Assembly (NCBI GenBank): GCA_034440575.1
Contig: JAOTOL010001563.1
Location: 1-64,000 of the forward strand
DNA from: Imbricaverruca yamaguchii
Lineage: Eukaryota > Arthropoda > Thecostraca > Neoverrucidae
DNA: 64,000 nucleotides
Direction of reading: 5' to 3'
The notes below the pieces were generated by a model that saw only the letters and a list, made by a program, of their open reading frames with translations, was not told the DNA's origin and ran no database searches. Positions 28,808 to 41,099 of the stretch are shown in pieces. The translations under genes were made by a program, and so were the position numbers. Position 1 is the first letter of the stretch. Every line of letters starts with the position of its first letter.

Positions 28808-30278
28808 CTGCGGTGGACAGTTGACAGACAGTGGACAGGATCAGAACCACGGGCGGAGGAGACCAACGTCCCGGAACTGATATATTTAAGTGGAAAACTC
28901 ACCAGGCACCCAACAGGAAGCTGTATTGATAGGGGACAAGGCTTTCACGTCCTGAATTGATTTACATGAAGCTTCACAACAAACAACTGAATTGACTGTT
29001 ATTTATTTCATAATACTGGACTCCTGGCCTATGGGTCATCACAATCGTGCCAGCATGTGAACGTTCATCTACCAACATCGTTCTTTGTCCGCACTTTTCC
29101 CTATCATATTGCCAAACTGCTTCGATGGCATTCTGAGCTTTGACGTCCCCACCTGCTGCCTCCACTCTACGAGTTTTGGCGTCCTCACCTGCTGCCTCCA
29201 TCCACAGAGTGGAAAACATGCTAGTCCATGGGATTATATCCCAATGTTGTCGACAATATACACATGCTTGGTATAAGAGGTGCACAAGTACATCATTCTG
29301 TAAGCATACAACAAACAACTTGTTGTAGGGATTAAAACACCTTAAAGGCATAGCAAAAACAATAGCCAGTTGGCACCAATAGTACTCCCTAAATACCACA
29401 ACGGGTATTGAAAAAAAACATCCGAGGCATCGATCTCGCCAGCAAACTAACCGAACACCGTCCTCACCCGAAAACTGCTTCGGATATTGGCCAGCCAGCT
29501 TGGACTTCAGCTTCCTGATGCGCTCGAACACCTGACTGAGATCCTTCTTCATGTCGGTCAGCATCTGGACGTGTCGCTTGAAGTCGACCGTGGTGTTCTG
29601 CAGTCGCTGGGCCGACAGAGCGTTACAGTTGGTCAGCATGGCGTTGGTCTTCTCAAATCGCTGGAGCCTGAGGTGCCCAGGCACACGCGCAGACAGACGT
29701 CAGCTCGGCGACTGTCGATCGGAGAGCTATCACACCTCTAACGACATGCTCAAGTGAGTCGCGAAGAAAGACTACAAATCCGCCGCGTTGAGTCTGGGAA
29801 TAACACCAGTTTGATACCCCATAGGCTAGCATGCTCATCAGCTCTCCAAAAAGTAGGCACATGCAATAAATACAAAAACGCTAGAGCACAGGCAGTGTAG
29901 CGGATTCCAACTTCGCTCGGAATCGATTCCTTGGAATATCTGCCTACTGTAATAACTCGAGATAAGCATAAATACCACAGCCAGCTACAAGGGTTTTGCG
30001 CTTGATGTGATATTAGAGCTTTGGTGACACCCGTGCTCACCGCACACCCGGACGTGGCACGCAGACGGTGAAACTCACATGATCTTCTGCGAGCGTATGA
30101 TGGCCTCTATGTCCTCCCGACTGACGCTGCCCGCCAGCCCCTGCACGAACACCTCGGGTGCCGTGTAGTTCTGGAAACACTCGTAGCCCAGGTAGCCCGA
30201 GGCGAGCATCTCCGGACACGGCGGGTCGGCCACACCGTCTGCCGCGGACTTCTGCTGCTGCTCACACATGGTCTGCAC
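28518..30278 (-). CDS. KXD1: KXD1, KxDL-motif lysosome-positioning subunit (three exons, complete)
   Basis: KXD1 is a small coiled-coil subunit of the BORC complex (with a proposed link to BLOC-1) that couples lysosomes to Arl8/kinesin for peripheral movement; cytosolic face of lysosomes. Minus-strand exons 30278-30079, 29667-29468 and 28807-28518 join in phases 2 and 1 and give 229 residues plus TGA. The core matches the family: VSREDIEAIIRSQKIM, then LQRFEKTNAMLTNCNALSA, then MLTDMKKDLSQVFERIRKLK, including the name-giving K-K-D-L, then LAGQYPKQFS. The N-terminal 40 residues and the Ala/Arg-rich C-terminal region are not conserved; the end DSDDDGASVSSTNS is acidic and Ser-rich. Human KXD1 is about 176 residues, so this one is longer at both ends. 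The start is the first ATG of the open frame; a second ATG three codons later is equally possible. Confidence 0.88.
29468..29667 (-). CDS. KXD1: KXD1 exon 2, KxDL core
   Basis: After acceptor CACCTCAG it encodes LQRFEKTNAMLTNCNALSA, then QRLQNTTVDFKRHVQML and the KxDL motif MKKDLSQVF, ending KQFS and G with donor GTGAGG. Predicted to be a continuous coiled coil. Confidence 0.93.
30079..30278 (-). CDS. KXD1: KXD1 exon 1
   Basis: From MQTMCEQQQKSAADGVADP to EAIIRSQKI plus AT of the next Met, then donor GTGAGT. It holds the start of the conserved helical core. Confidence 0.85.
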
Positions 30279-30459
30279 TCATAGACCGACGAAGTGTGGC
30301 GTCATCATCACACTGATGACATCTCTGTGGACCGATGGCACTCAGCATCGCATCGTGTCCAAAGGGAGGTGTGCATGCTCGTCAAATATATGACGCAAGC
30401 CATAGCTATATTGTCAAAAATGCAAAAGGTATGAAGTCTGCTTCCCCAGGGCTCAAGTA
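30279..30459. promoter_or_regulatory. KXD1 upstream region
   Basis: Likely holds the KXD1 promoter and 5' UTR by position. No TATA box or recognised motif is seen. Confidence 0.3.
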
Positions 30460-30849
30460 ATGGATGTTGTTAACATATTGGCATTAATTATACATGGATG
30501 TAGTGAGGGACCAATGGTATTTGTACTTGTGTGCATTAATGATGTAGGTCAAGGCGGGACAGAGAAAACGATAGAAGAGTACAGTGCTTTGATAGGTAGG
30601 TTGGCAGAAAGTTGGAGATGTGTAGCGACATACATCCTTCCTAGGGTAGGTTCAAGCAGTGATTGGTATTCTATGACCATATTCATAGGAATAAATAATT
30701 GGATGGCCAAGCTTTGTGAAGAGCATGTGGTGCGGTTTTTGGATATGTGGGATGACCTGGAGAGGACAGACATGTATGCACTAGGTGGACTCCACCTGAG
30801 CATGCAGAGTGGAATTGCTAAACCACTGACAAAAGGAGGTTCTGTATAG
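30460..30849 (+). pseudogene. Decayed SGNH-hydrolase-like domain, probably from a retroelement
   Basis: An open frame of 129 residues. The order VCINDVGQGG, YILPRVGSSSDWYSM, IGINNWMAKLCEE, VRFLDMWDDL and MYALGGLHLSMQSGIAKPL matches the C-terminal half of the SGNH/esterase-like domain found in many metazoan retroelement ORFs. In the family the last block normally reads YxxDGLHL; here the catalytic Asp is Gly, and the GxND block has lost its usual Gly-Thr. It lies in an AT-rich island and has no Ser-containing N-terminal half. Confidence 0.55.
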
Positions 30850-32480
30850 ATGCATGGAAACCAAGAATGGCTTAATGAAAACATTTTTGAAGATAACTTG
30901 CAGGAATTTGAATTGAAGGGCTACAGCATATATGTTCATCAAAGGAAGCTGAAGATAGGAGATGGGATACTTTTGTACATGAGTAAACCCATTAAATGAT
31001 AGCATTGGTAGTGATGGAGTAGGATCTTTATGGTTGCAGATTTAACAGTTTCATAAATTTAATGAATTAATTATTATTTAGGTTAGGTCAATGTTTGGGT
31101 TGGATCAGCAACAAAAAGGCAAGGCCAGATAAGGAATACAATACATGCATTACTTACATGAATTTTTTATTATTTCGGAGCAGCACAATGCATTCCAAAA
31201 TATAAATATGTGGGTCAGGAAAGGGTGATGCAAAATATCTGAAAACACAACCCAATGTACATTACTTGGTAGCATAATAAAGGTTAGTTATCTAATTCAT
31301 AAATGACTTTACCTACATGAAAAGGTGCAATGTAAAAGTAATGTTGTGGGAGTAAATCATGAGGCTCAAAACAGGAGTAGTGACATAAGCATATCAGAAA
31401 TGAAATGCATACCAATAAAATACACCTATTTACTGCTCACCCAACTGGGTTATATAAGTATTCTTCCCATTAACTTAATTGTGGAATTTTTCAACAATGA
31501 TTGGAGAGTAAATCTGGTTTTTCATGTCATTAATTGCTGTCAATGCCCATATGCTAAATGCTAAACCTCAGTAAATTTTAGGGGCATGTGCCCAACAAAA
31601 AATGGAAAACCTATGACCTGCTCAGGCACCCATGTCTGCAGGTGTTGCTCAAGGCATGAACAAGAGTAATGCAGCAAATGCCTTAAGCCTGCTAAAACTG
31701 ATTATTGCACCATCCACTATGATGCAGTAATACAACCACCAATGTATATCCTCTCAGTACCCACAGGCTCAATACCACACTTCAGACAAGCTACCTCAGT
31801 TAGAATGACATGGTGCCAATACAGACTGCAAATTATGACACTATTCATGAGACTTTCTTGGTGAGGGGCAGGGGCCAGCAGTGTGGCTGGTGCAGCAATT
31901 GATGCTTGGATGGGTACCTGGTGGGGTTCTGCTGATCATCCATCAACACTTCACACAAAACTTTGAAAATCAGAGGAAGAAATTCACAACAATTAGATAT
32001 AACCACACAAATAAACAGGGTGACACATTTGTCTCAGTTGATACATGTCAATTTGCTTAGCACAAAAAAAATGTAATGATGGAGATTCAGCTCAGTGTCA
32101 TGGTCTGAAATAGCAGGTGAGATGTGCTGGGGGTTAGTTGTGCTTTAATCATGTCATGTGTGCATTTTCATATTGATCAATGTGCATTTTAGTTCAAAAT
32201 ATTGTCCACTGCTAGTGCACCTCATCAAGACATTTGCTATACTTTGCAGGCTGGGTGATGGTGGTACAAAAAAAAATATCCTGGGAGGGTTCATCAAAAT
32301 AGAAAGTTAAATAATTGTGTGAGGCACCAAGGCACAAGATCGTGATCTTCAAAGCATGTAAGTGTGTGAGGAAATACTTGAAGACTTCCCCACAAGACCA
32401 CAGATTACATCTTCACTCTGGCAACTCAATGCAACAATCATTTCCATTGCCCAATGGTGTCTGCCATTTTGTGGTAGTCT
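30850..32480. other. AT-rich island, no gene recognised
   Basis: Low-GC sequence continuing the island that starts near 30400. Short frames, for example 31325-31564, have no family motif. Confidence 0.5.
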
Positions 32481-33060
32481 TTTGCATGCTGTAACAATAA
32501 AGGGTAAATTTGCATTTTGAATTAATTTTAGATGTAATGGACTTTTTTCTCATAGTGCTTATGAATTTGCTTAACATTATGTGACTACTAATTTTATCCA
32601 CAACTGCATACTTCCCAGTTGGGAAGCAAAATATTGTTCCAAAAATGGGCTTGGAGTTGGGAAATATAGCATAAAAGTAATGCTCAAAAGAATGAAAAAG
32701 CAACATACCCTAGCAGCTTAGCTGATCACCTTGTGCCTATTCAAGTAAACAATTTTATGACGGCCATACTTGCCATCTCTCACAAGGTAGGATATGTTCG
32801 TGATGCATTATCTTTTTGAATGCTTTAAAAAAAAAAAAAAAATGAAACTAAAAATGTAGCTAAACCTAATGCAGCCTGAGCTGTTTTTGAATAAAAGTTT
32901 TTTATTTCAAATTTCTTAAGGGATTTTATTAAAAACTCACAACAAAAGCCCAACCTAACCACACTTAAACAAAGTTAACCCCTTTGCATGCCTCATGGAG
33001 GCAAAATGTATGCAAAGCTTGTCCTGTGGCTACCTTAAACTGCTATAACACCATTACCTA
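32481..33060 (+). repeat. AT-rich dispersed repeat, plus-strand copy
   Basis: Contains in order TTATGTGACTACTAATTTTA, CAGTTGGGAAGCAAAAT, GGAGTTGGGAAATATAGCAT, AAACCTAATGCAGCCTG, and GCATGCCTCATGGAGGCAAA. This is colinear with minus-strand 1850-1370 and with 44690-45660. It stops where the foldback element begins. Confidence 0.65.
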
Positions 33061-33249
33061 AAGTACTCTTTTATTTTCTGCCATAGTGTTGTTTACACTA
33101 GATATGTAACCGAATGTGCCGCATATAGGCAGGAGATGCCGCACTGGTGAAATATACAGCTGGATAGGATGCAACGTTTCGATGACGTCACCAACAGTCA
33201 CAATTATACGACTTATTCGCCCATCGGGAAACCGCACGGTTTTGCATCA

Positions 33250-34490
33250 TTACGTATGACTCAGGACAGCGTGAAACCGCCAATAAATAATCGCAGTACC
33301 TCCAGATCATCAGCACCTCTTCCCATAGATCCAGGGATCATATCCTGGTGGTATTTCCACATGGTGATGCAAAACACTGCATGAGGGCAGCAAGTAAAGG
33401 AGACTGTTGTACCACAATATGCATACGTTACGGCAGCGAGAAACCATTATGAAACCAGCGCGGTGGCTCCAGATCATCAGGACTTCTTTCGATAGGTCCA
33501 GGGATCATATTCTAAAGATATTTCCACATGACAATACCAATAATTGCATCACGGCACAAAGTAAAACAGAAGGTTATACCACACTATACATACGTTGCGG
33601 CAGCGAGAAACTACTATGAAACCATAGCAACGGCTTCAGACCATCAGTACCTCTTCCAATAGGTTCAGAGATCATATTCTGAAGGTATTTCCACATGGGG
33701 ATGCCAAGAACTGCATGAGGGCAACAACTAAAAGAGACTGTTTTATCACATTATGCACAAATTGCGGCAGCGAGAAACCACCATGAAACCATCGCAGCGG
33801 CTCCAGATCATCAGGACATCTTCCATTAGATCCAGGGATCATATTCTAGTGATTCTAGTGGTATTTCCGCATGTGGATACCAAGAACTGCATGAGGGCAG
33901 CAAGTAAAATAGAATGTTTTATTACATTATGCACACATTACGGCAGCAAGAAACCACCATGAAACCAATTCGGTGGCTCCAGATCATCAGGACTTCTTCT
34001 AATATATCCAGTTATCATATTTTGAAGGTATTTCCACATGGGGATCCCAAAAAGGGCACGACGGCAGAAGGGAAAAAGAGATGGTTATGTGTCATTATGT
34101 ATATGCAAAGAAGTACACGGTCGGACAGCGGGAAGCCACCATGAAACCATCGCAGTGGCTCCAGACCATAAGGACCTCTTCTAATAGATCTAGGGGTCAG
34201 CAAGTGGTATTACGCCGGTATTTTCACATGGGGATACCAAAATGTGCATGACGGCAGAAAGTAAAACAGAAGCTTATACAACATTATGAATATGCTAAGG
34301 CAGCAAGAACCACTATGGAACCATCGCAGTAAGTCCAGATCATTAGGACCTCTTCTAATAAATCCAGGGATCATATTTCGAAGGCATTTCCACATGGGGA
34401 TACCAAAAAGGGAACGACGGCAAAAGGTAATAGAAATGCTTATATCACATTATGTATATGAATAAAAGTTTACGGTCGGACAGCGTGAAA
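33250..34490 (+). repeat. Left arm: about seven tandem units of the foldback element
   Basis: The unit carries GGCAGCGAGAAACCACCATG, then GGCTCCAGATCATCAGGAC, then TAGATCCAGGGATCATATTC, then TTTCCACATGGGGATACCAA. Unit starts at about 33431, 33599, 33764, 33942, 34122, 34299 and 34476. Divergence between units is moderate. Confidence 0.85.
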
Positions 34491-34495
34491 CCAGC

Positions 34496-34860
<365 letters not shown>

Positions 34861-35299
34861 TGCGAGCGATAATTTTGGAAGGAGCTGGGAAATATATGAG
34901 CTGAAAGGTTCCAAATGGTCGGGGTTCCACGAAGTATGCTTGGGAGATGACAAGTATAAAAAATGCGTAGCAAAGATGCATTCGTTACTTGTTATGATGA
35001 ATTTTCAGTAAAGACGCAAACAAAAAATTTATAATTGACCATCCCAGGGAGAGTGGTACACCAGGGAAATCATTCCAGGGAGATGGCTTTCGTAATATTT
35101 TTCCTCTTTGCACACACGGCCTGATCTGTTGACATGACTATGACTGTTGGCAGGAGTTCCGGACCATGTACCCGGTGTGAGTGGCAGACGGACCGACAGC
35201 CAGCCCCTTCCAGCTCAGTGGAAACCCCAATACTTCACCGTCCTTCAGTAATGTATTTTGTCTGATCCTGCAATGCATGATGCAATGCAAGTAATGCAT

Positions 35300-36870
35300 G
35301 ATCCCTGAATTCATTTCAAGAGATAATGATGATCTGGAGTTGCTGCGATGATTGCATGAAGGTTTCTCGCTGCCACAACGCATGCATATTGTGGTGGAAC
35401 AGTCTTCTTTACTTGCTGCCCTCATGCAGTTTTTTTTTAAATCCCTATGTGGAAATACCAATCCCTGGATATATGGGAAGAGGTGCTGATGATCTGAAGC
35501 CATTGCGATGGTTTCATGATGGTTTCTCGCTGCCGTAACGTATGCATAGTGTGATAAAACAGTCCCCTTTACTTGCTGCCCTCATGCAGCTCTTGGTATC
35601 CCCATGTGGAAATGCCACTAAGATATGACCCTTGGATCTAATCGAAGAGGTCCTGAGGATCTAGAGCCACTGTGATGGTTTCGTGGTGGTTTCTCGATGT
35701 CGCAATGTATGCACAGTGTGATATATCAGTATCATTTACGTGCTGCCGCCATGCAGCCTTTAGTATTGCCATGCAGAAGTACCTTTAGAATACGATCACT
35801 GGATCTAATGGAATATGTCCTGATGATCTAGAGCCACTGTGATGGTTTCATGGTGGTTTCTCGCTGCCATAATGTGTGCATAATGTGATAAAACAGTCTC
35901 TTTTAGCTCCTGCCCTCATGCAGTTCTTGGCATCCCCATGTGGAAATACCTTTAGAATATAATCTCTGAACCTATTGGAAGAGGTACTGATGATCTGGAG
36001 CCATTACTATGGTTTCATAGTGGTTTCTCGCTGCCGCAACGTATGCATAGTGTGGTATAACCCTCTGTTTTACTTTCTGCCGTCATGCAGTTTTTAGTAT
36101 CCCCATGTGGAAATACCACTAGAATATGATCCCTGGATCTAATGGAAGATGTCCTGATGCTCTAGAGCAACTGCGATGGTTTCATGATGGTTTATCGCTG
36201 CCGTAATGTATGCAAAATGTGATAAAACAGTCTCTTACTTGCTGCCCTCAAGCAGTTCTTAGTATTCCCATGTGGAAATACCTTCAGAATATGATCTCTG
36301 AACCTATTTGAAGAGGTACTGATGATTTGGAGCCATTGCTATGGTTTCATAGTGGTTTCTCGCTGCCGCAACGTACACAGTGTGGCATAACCTTCTGTTT
36401 TACCTTCTGTCGTGAGGCAGTTTTTAGTATTCCCATGTGGAAATACCTTTAATATATGATCCCTCGATCCATCGAAAGAATTCCTGACGATCTGGAGCCA
36501 CTGCGATGGTTTCATCATGGTTTCACGCTGCCGTAACTTATGCATAGTGTGATAGAACAGTCTCTTTTACTTGCTGCCCTCATGCAGTTCTTGGTGTCCC
36601 CACGTGTCAATGCCAATAAAATATGATCCCTGGATCTATTGGAAGATGTCCTGATGATCTGGAGCCGCTGCGATGGTTTCATGATGGTTTCTCACTGCCA
36701 TGACGTATGCATATCGTGATAAAACAGTCTCCTTTACTTGCTGCCCTCATGCAGTTTTTTGCATCACCATGTGGAAATACCACCAGGATATGATCCCTGG
36801 ATCTATGGGAAGAGGTGCTGATGATCTGGAGGTACTGCGATTATTTATTGGCGGTTTCACGCTGCCCTGA
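35300..36870 (-). repeat. Right arm: about ten tandem units of the foldback element
   Basis: Reverse complements of the left-arm unit at about 166-bp intervals; GGTTTCTCGCTGCC marks occur at 35364, 35521, 35690, 35858, 36025, 36190, 36356, 36522, 36687 and 36857 (last two variant). The right arm has more units than the left. Confidence 0.85.
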
Positions 36871-37076
36871 GTCATACGTAATGCTGCAAAACCGTGCGGT
36901 TTCCCGATGGGCGAATAAGTCGTATTATTGCGACTGTTCGTAACGCCATCAAAACGTTGCATCCATATCCAGCTGTATATTTCACCAGTGCGGCATCTCT
37001 TGCCTATATGCGGCACATTCGGTTACATATCTAGTGTAAACAACACTACGGCAGAAAATAAAAGAATACCGCCTAA

Positions 37077-38598
<1,522 letters not shown>

Positions 38599-38604
38599 AA
38601 GATT

Positions 38605-38698
38605 CCGCTGCGGTGGCGACGCATATGCAGCGACGCATATGCAGCGACGCATATGCGTCGAGGCGGCGGCGGAGACATATGTCACCGCCGCCGCCTCG
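38605..38698. repeat. Hairpin cluster beside the GA tract
   Basis: GCGACGCATATGCA occurs in triplicate at about 14-bp spacing, the last as the palindrome GACGCATATGCGTC. Next comes a perfect 14-bp stem, CGAGGCGGCGGCGG (38659-38672) and CCGCCGCCGCCTCG (38685-38698), whose loop contains ACATATGT. Confidence 0.88.
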
Positions 38699-38775
38699 GC
38701 GTGCCCCGTAAACCACTCGCCTGGTCTGGGCGCAAGAGACCTGAGAACTTATTTATTCAGGTGAAGTAGGACCCC

Positions 38776-38830
38776 CCAACGCACGGTGCTGGTTGTGATG
38801 GGGAACCAACACGGCTTTGGTCTGCTTACG
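38776..38830 (+). mobile_element. LINE 5' UTR fragment (same family as 48092)
   Basis: CGCACGGTGCTGGTTGTGAT, then GGGGAACCAACACGGCTTTG matches CGCACGGTGCTAGTTGTGAC and GGGGGACCAGCACGACTCTTTG at 48096-48140. A short fragment only. Confidence 0.6.
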
Positions 38831-40359
38831 TTTGCAATTCCAGCTTACGTGAAGGTGAGGTAGGTAGGTATAAATCCATTTGTGCTCTTTTTGGTAATCA
38901 TCTTGAAATTTGCTCCATAGATCTCGCCCGAGTGAAGTTTGGGACTGAACGGAGAAGCTGATGTCAACGGCTAGAACAGATAGCGGAACGGAGAAGCTGA
39001 TATAAAAATGACTCTGCAATACTTTTGACAGGGTACCGATTAGCAGTAAGATGATCTGCTTGAATACAATCGGGATTGAGGAGCTTGGGAAGCTAGTTAG
39101 TGCGACGGTATTTACTACTTATAAAGGACGGCTCTGATTTAGCTGATGACAAAATTCGGTTGTTCCGTCAGATAGTGACAAAATTCAGTTGTTCTGAGAA
39201 TCGGTTGTTGAGATCAGGTGCATTCGGCAAAGCGAGAGCTAGCGTCAGCTGTAGCGGGGAAACGTTGGCTGTATGTCGAAGTGAGCGGACATTCCACTCC
39301 CCAGCCGACAGCTGGTTGCTAGCGTCCCGACAGCGGCCTGACATCGGCCCCACGTCAGCTGGGTGTCGGCTGCACGTCGATATGGTTCGGGAATTCCACT
39401 CTCCAGCTAGCAGCTGGCCACTGTCGGCATGTTCAGCGGGAATATACGACAGAATACGATCGGCCAGCTTGGCTGAGTGTGTCGCGGCAAAGAATCCCGG
39501 GTCCAACTTCATTTGCATTTTCAAACGTGTAAAAACGAACGGAAATATTCCAGAGACCACGAGTTAGCGTGTTAGAACTTCAGAACAAAATTCGGATCCA
39601 ATCCGAATTTGTATATTGGTGCGAGTCCCTGGTGTGAACCCTCACCTCACACGGGTGAGAGTTGACCGGATAATTAGCTTACCTACTCCCAATTGGTCAG
39701 AAGTGCCCCTGATACCATAAAGGAATTCAGGGTAGGTTCCGTCTGTACGCACAGTCAACGGGTGCGTTCTCAGCAGTGGTACAACCATAATTTTTAAGTG
39801 TGGTGGGTAAGAAAAGGCCATAGAAGAGACAAAGCGTTCAGCGCGCGAAGCGCAGCAAAATATTTAGCTTTACGTCGTGAAAATCCGAAGATTTCTCATT
39901 TCGTTTGGTGCATTATTGGTTGCTAAAGAGGGGGCGGGTCCCTGGGCCTCCCCTTGGCTGCACCTTTGGCACTCAATCGATCGGGTTTGGACCACATTTT
40001 TTACCAATGCGATAGACACACTTGCACTAGAAACAACCCGGCCGGGTGGCGGGCGCTTGACAGCGACCCCCGGCCGCTCCACGCTCTTTCATAGATTTCT
40101 CCGGAACAAGACAAGATTGTTGTGTCATAATGTGATTACGTACATCCTGAGCATCGAACCGTGAATGTGTGACGTCGCCAAAAACTGTGAGTGCCTTAAT
40201 CATCTGAAAACCGCTATATTAAATTTGAATACCTCAACGGATACTGATGCTTGTAATGTGCGAGGGCGAGCCACATTACCCCAGAGAATCCTCTGAACCG
40301 TGAGGCAAGATTCGTAATTAAGCCAAGTTCCCGATCCTGTAATCAAAATTTCATAATCA
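38831..40359. other. Intergenic, with a diverged direct repeat
   Basis: At 39290-39440 CATTCCACTCCCCAGCCGAC and AATTCCACTCTCCAGCTAGC form a diverged direct repeat with CAGCTGGxx. A short GTGAGG/CCTCAC hairpin lies near 39640. No gene supported. Confidence 0.4.
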
Positions 40360-40963
40360 GTGCAAGCATATGAGAAAACGGCAAAACAAACAGAACTATC
40401 GCCACGTCCACAAGCCGCAGAACAGCCACCAGTCGGCAACGCGCATACATACCAACATCAATCATTTCGCACCTCTTTACCCCGTCAACGCCGCCCCCTA
40501 GAACAGCCGCCGCAGCTGTCTGCCTGTCCGGAGGTCCGGACCGACCCCGGTCAGCCGTGCCCGGCCGCGGCCGGCGCTAAAGACAACAGCGCCGAGCCGC
40601 CCCCTGGCCTGGTCCGCCCCGCCGAATCGGTCCCGGTCGGACGCAGGCGACGCCTGAGGAAGAGAGGATGCCGGGGCGGACAACAAGTGAAGAGGAGAGT
40701 CATTGAACGAGCAATACTATCAGCTCAAAGGAGTGCTGCTCTGCATGCCACTCTCGGCACTGGGGAAGCCCCCGTCGTGTGGAGTGCCGTCCAACACCCT
40801 CAGCTGTACAAAGCACTGCGAGTGCAATGCCACTTCCACGGCGAACATTCAGCTGATGTCTCTTGCAGCCTCCGCGGTTGACGCTTTGTCAAACGCGGAA
40901 CGTTGGCAAAGTCGAGCAACGGAGACGTTGTCGCCGACTGTAAATCGGCCACGGGAATGTTAG
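40360..40963 (+). pseudogene. Possible ORF1 of the CR1/L2-like LINE
   Basis: A GC-rich open frame (40360-40881) with Pro/Arg-rich blocks (GRRRRLRKRGCRGG, QQVKRRVIERAILSAQRSAA) lies 200-600 bp upstream of the endonuclease on the same strand. It has no zinc knuckle or other signature. Assignment rests on position. Confidence 0.35.
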
Positions 40964-41099
40964 CTCGTTGACCAAACACCTGGGCTACATCAATCAACTG
41001 TTATCGACAATATCGATCGTTATGCGACAAGGTAGTATCCAGCAGACCCGTCATCTGAGGCGGTCACCCACAGACGCCAATAGAGTGACTGCTCCAGCC

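Noticed and set aside
28974..29467. Extension of KXD1 exon 2 into the downstream open frame on the minus strand
   Set aside because: A good GTGAGG donor closes the exon at 29468, and the sequence beyond it is not conserved, whereas exon 3 joins in phase.
40360..40881. Independent cellular gene in the GC-rich frame
   Set aside because: No domain or splice structure; position and strand fit LINE ORF1 better, though this is unproven.
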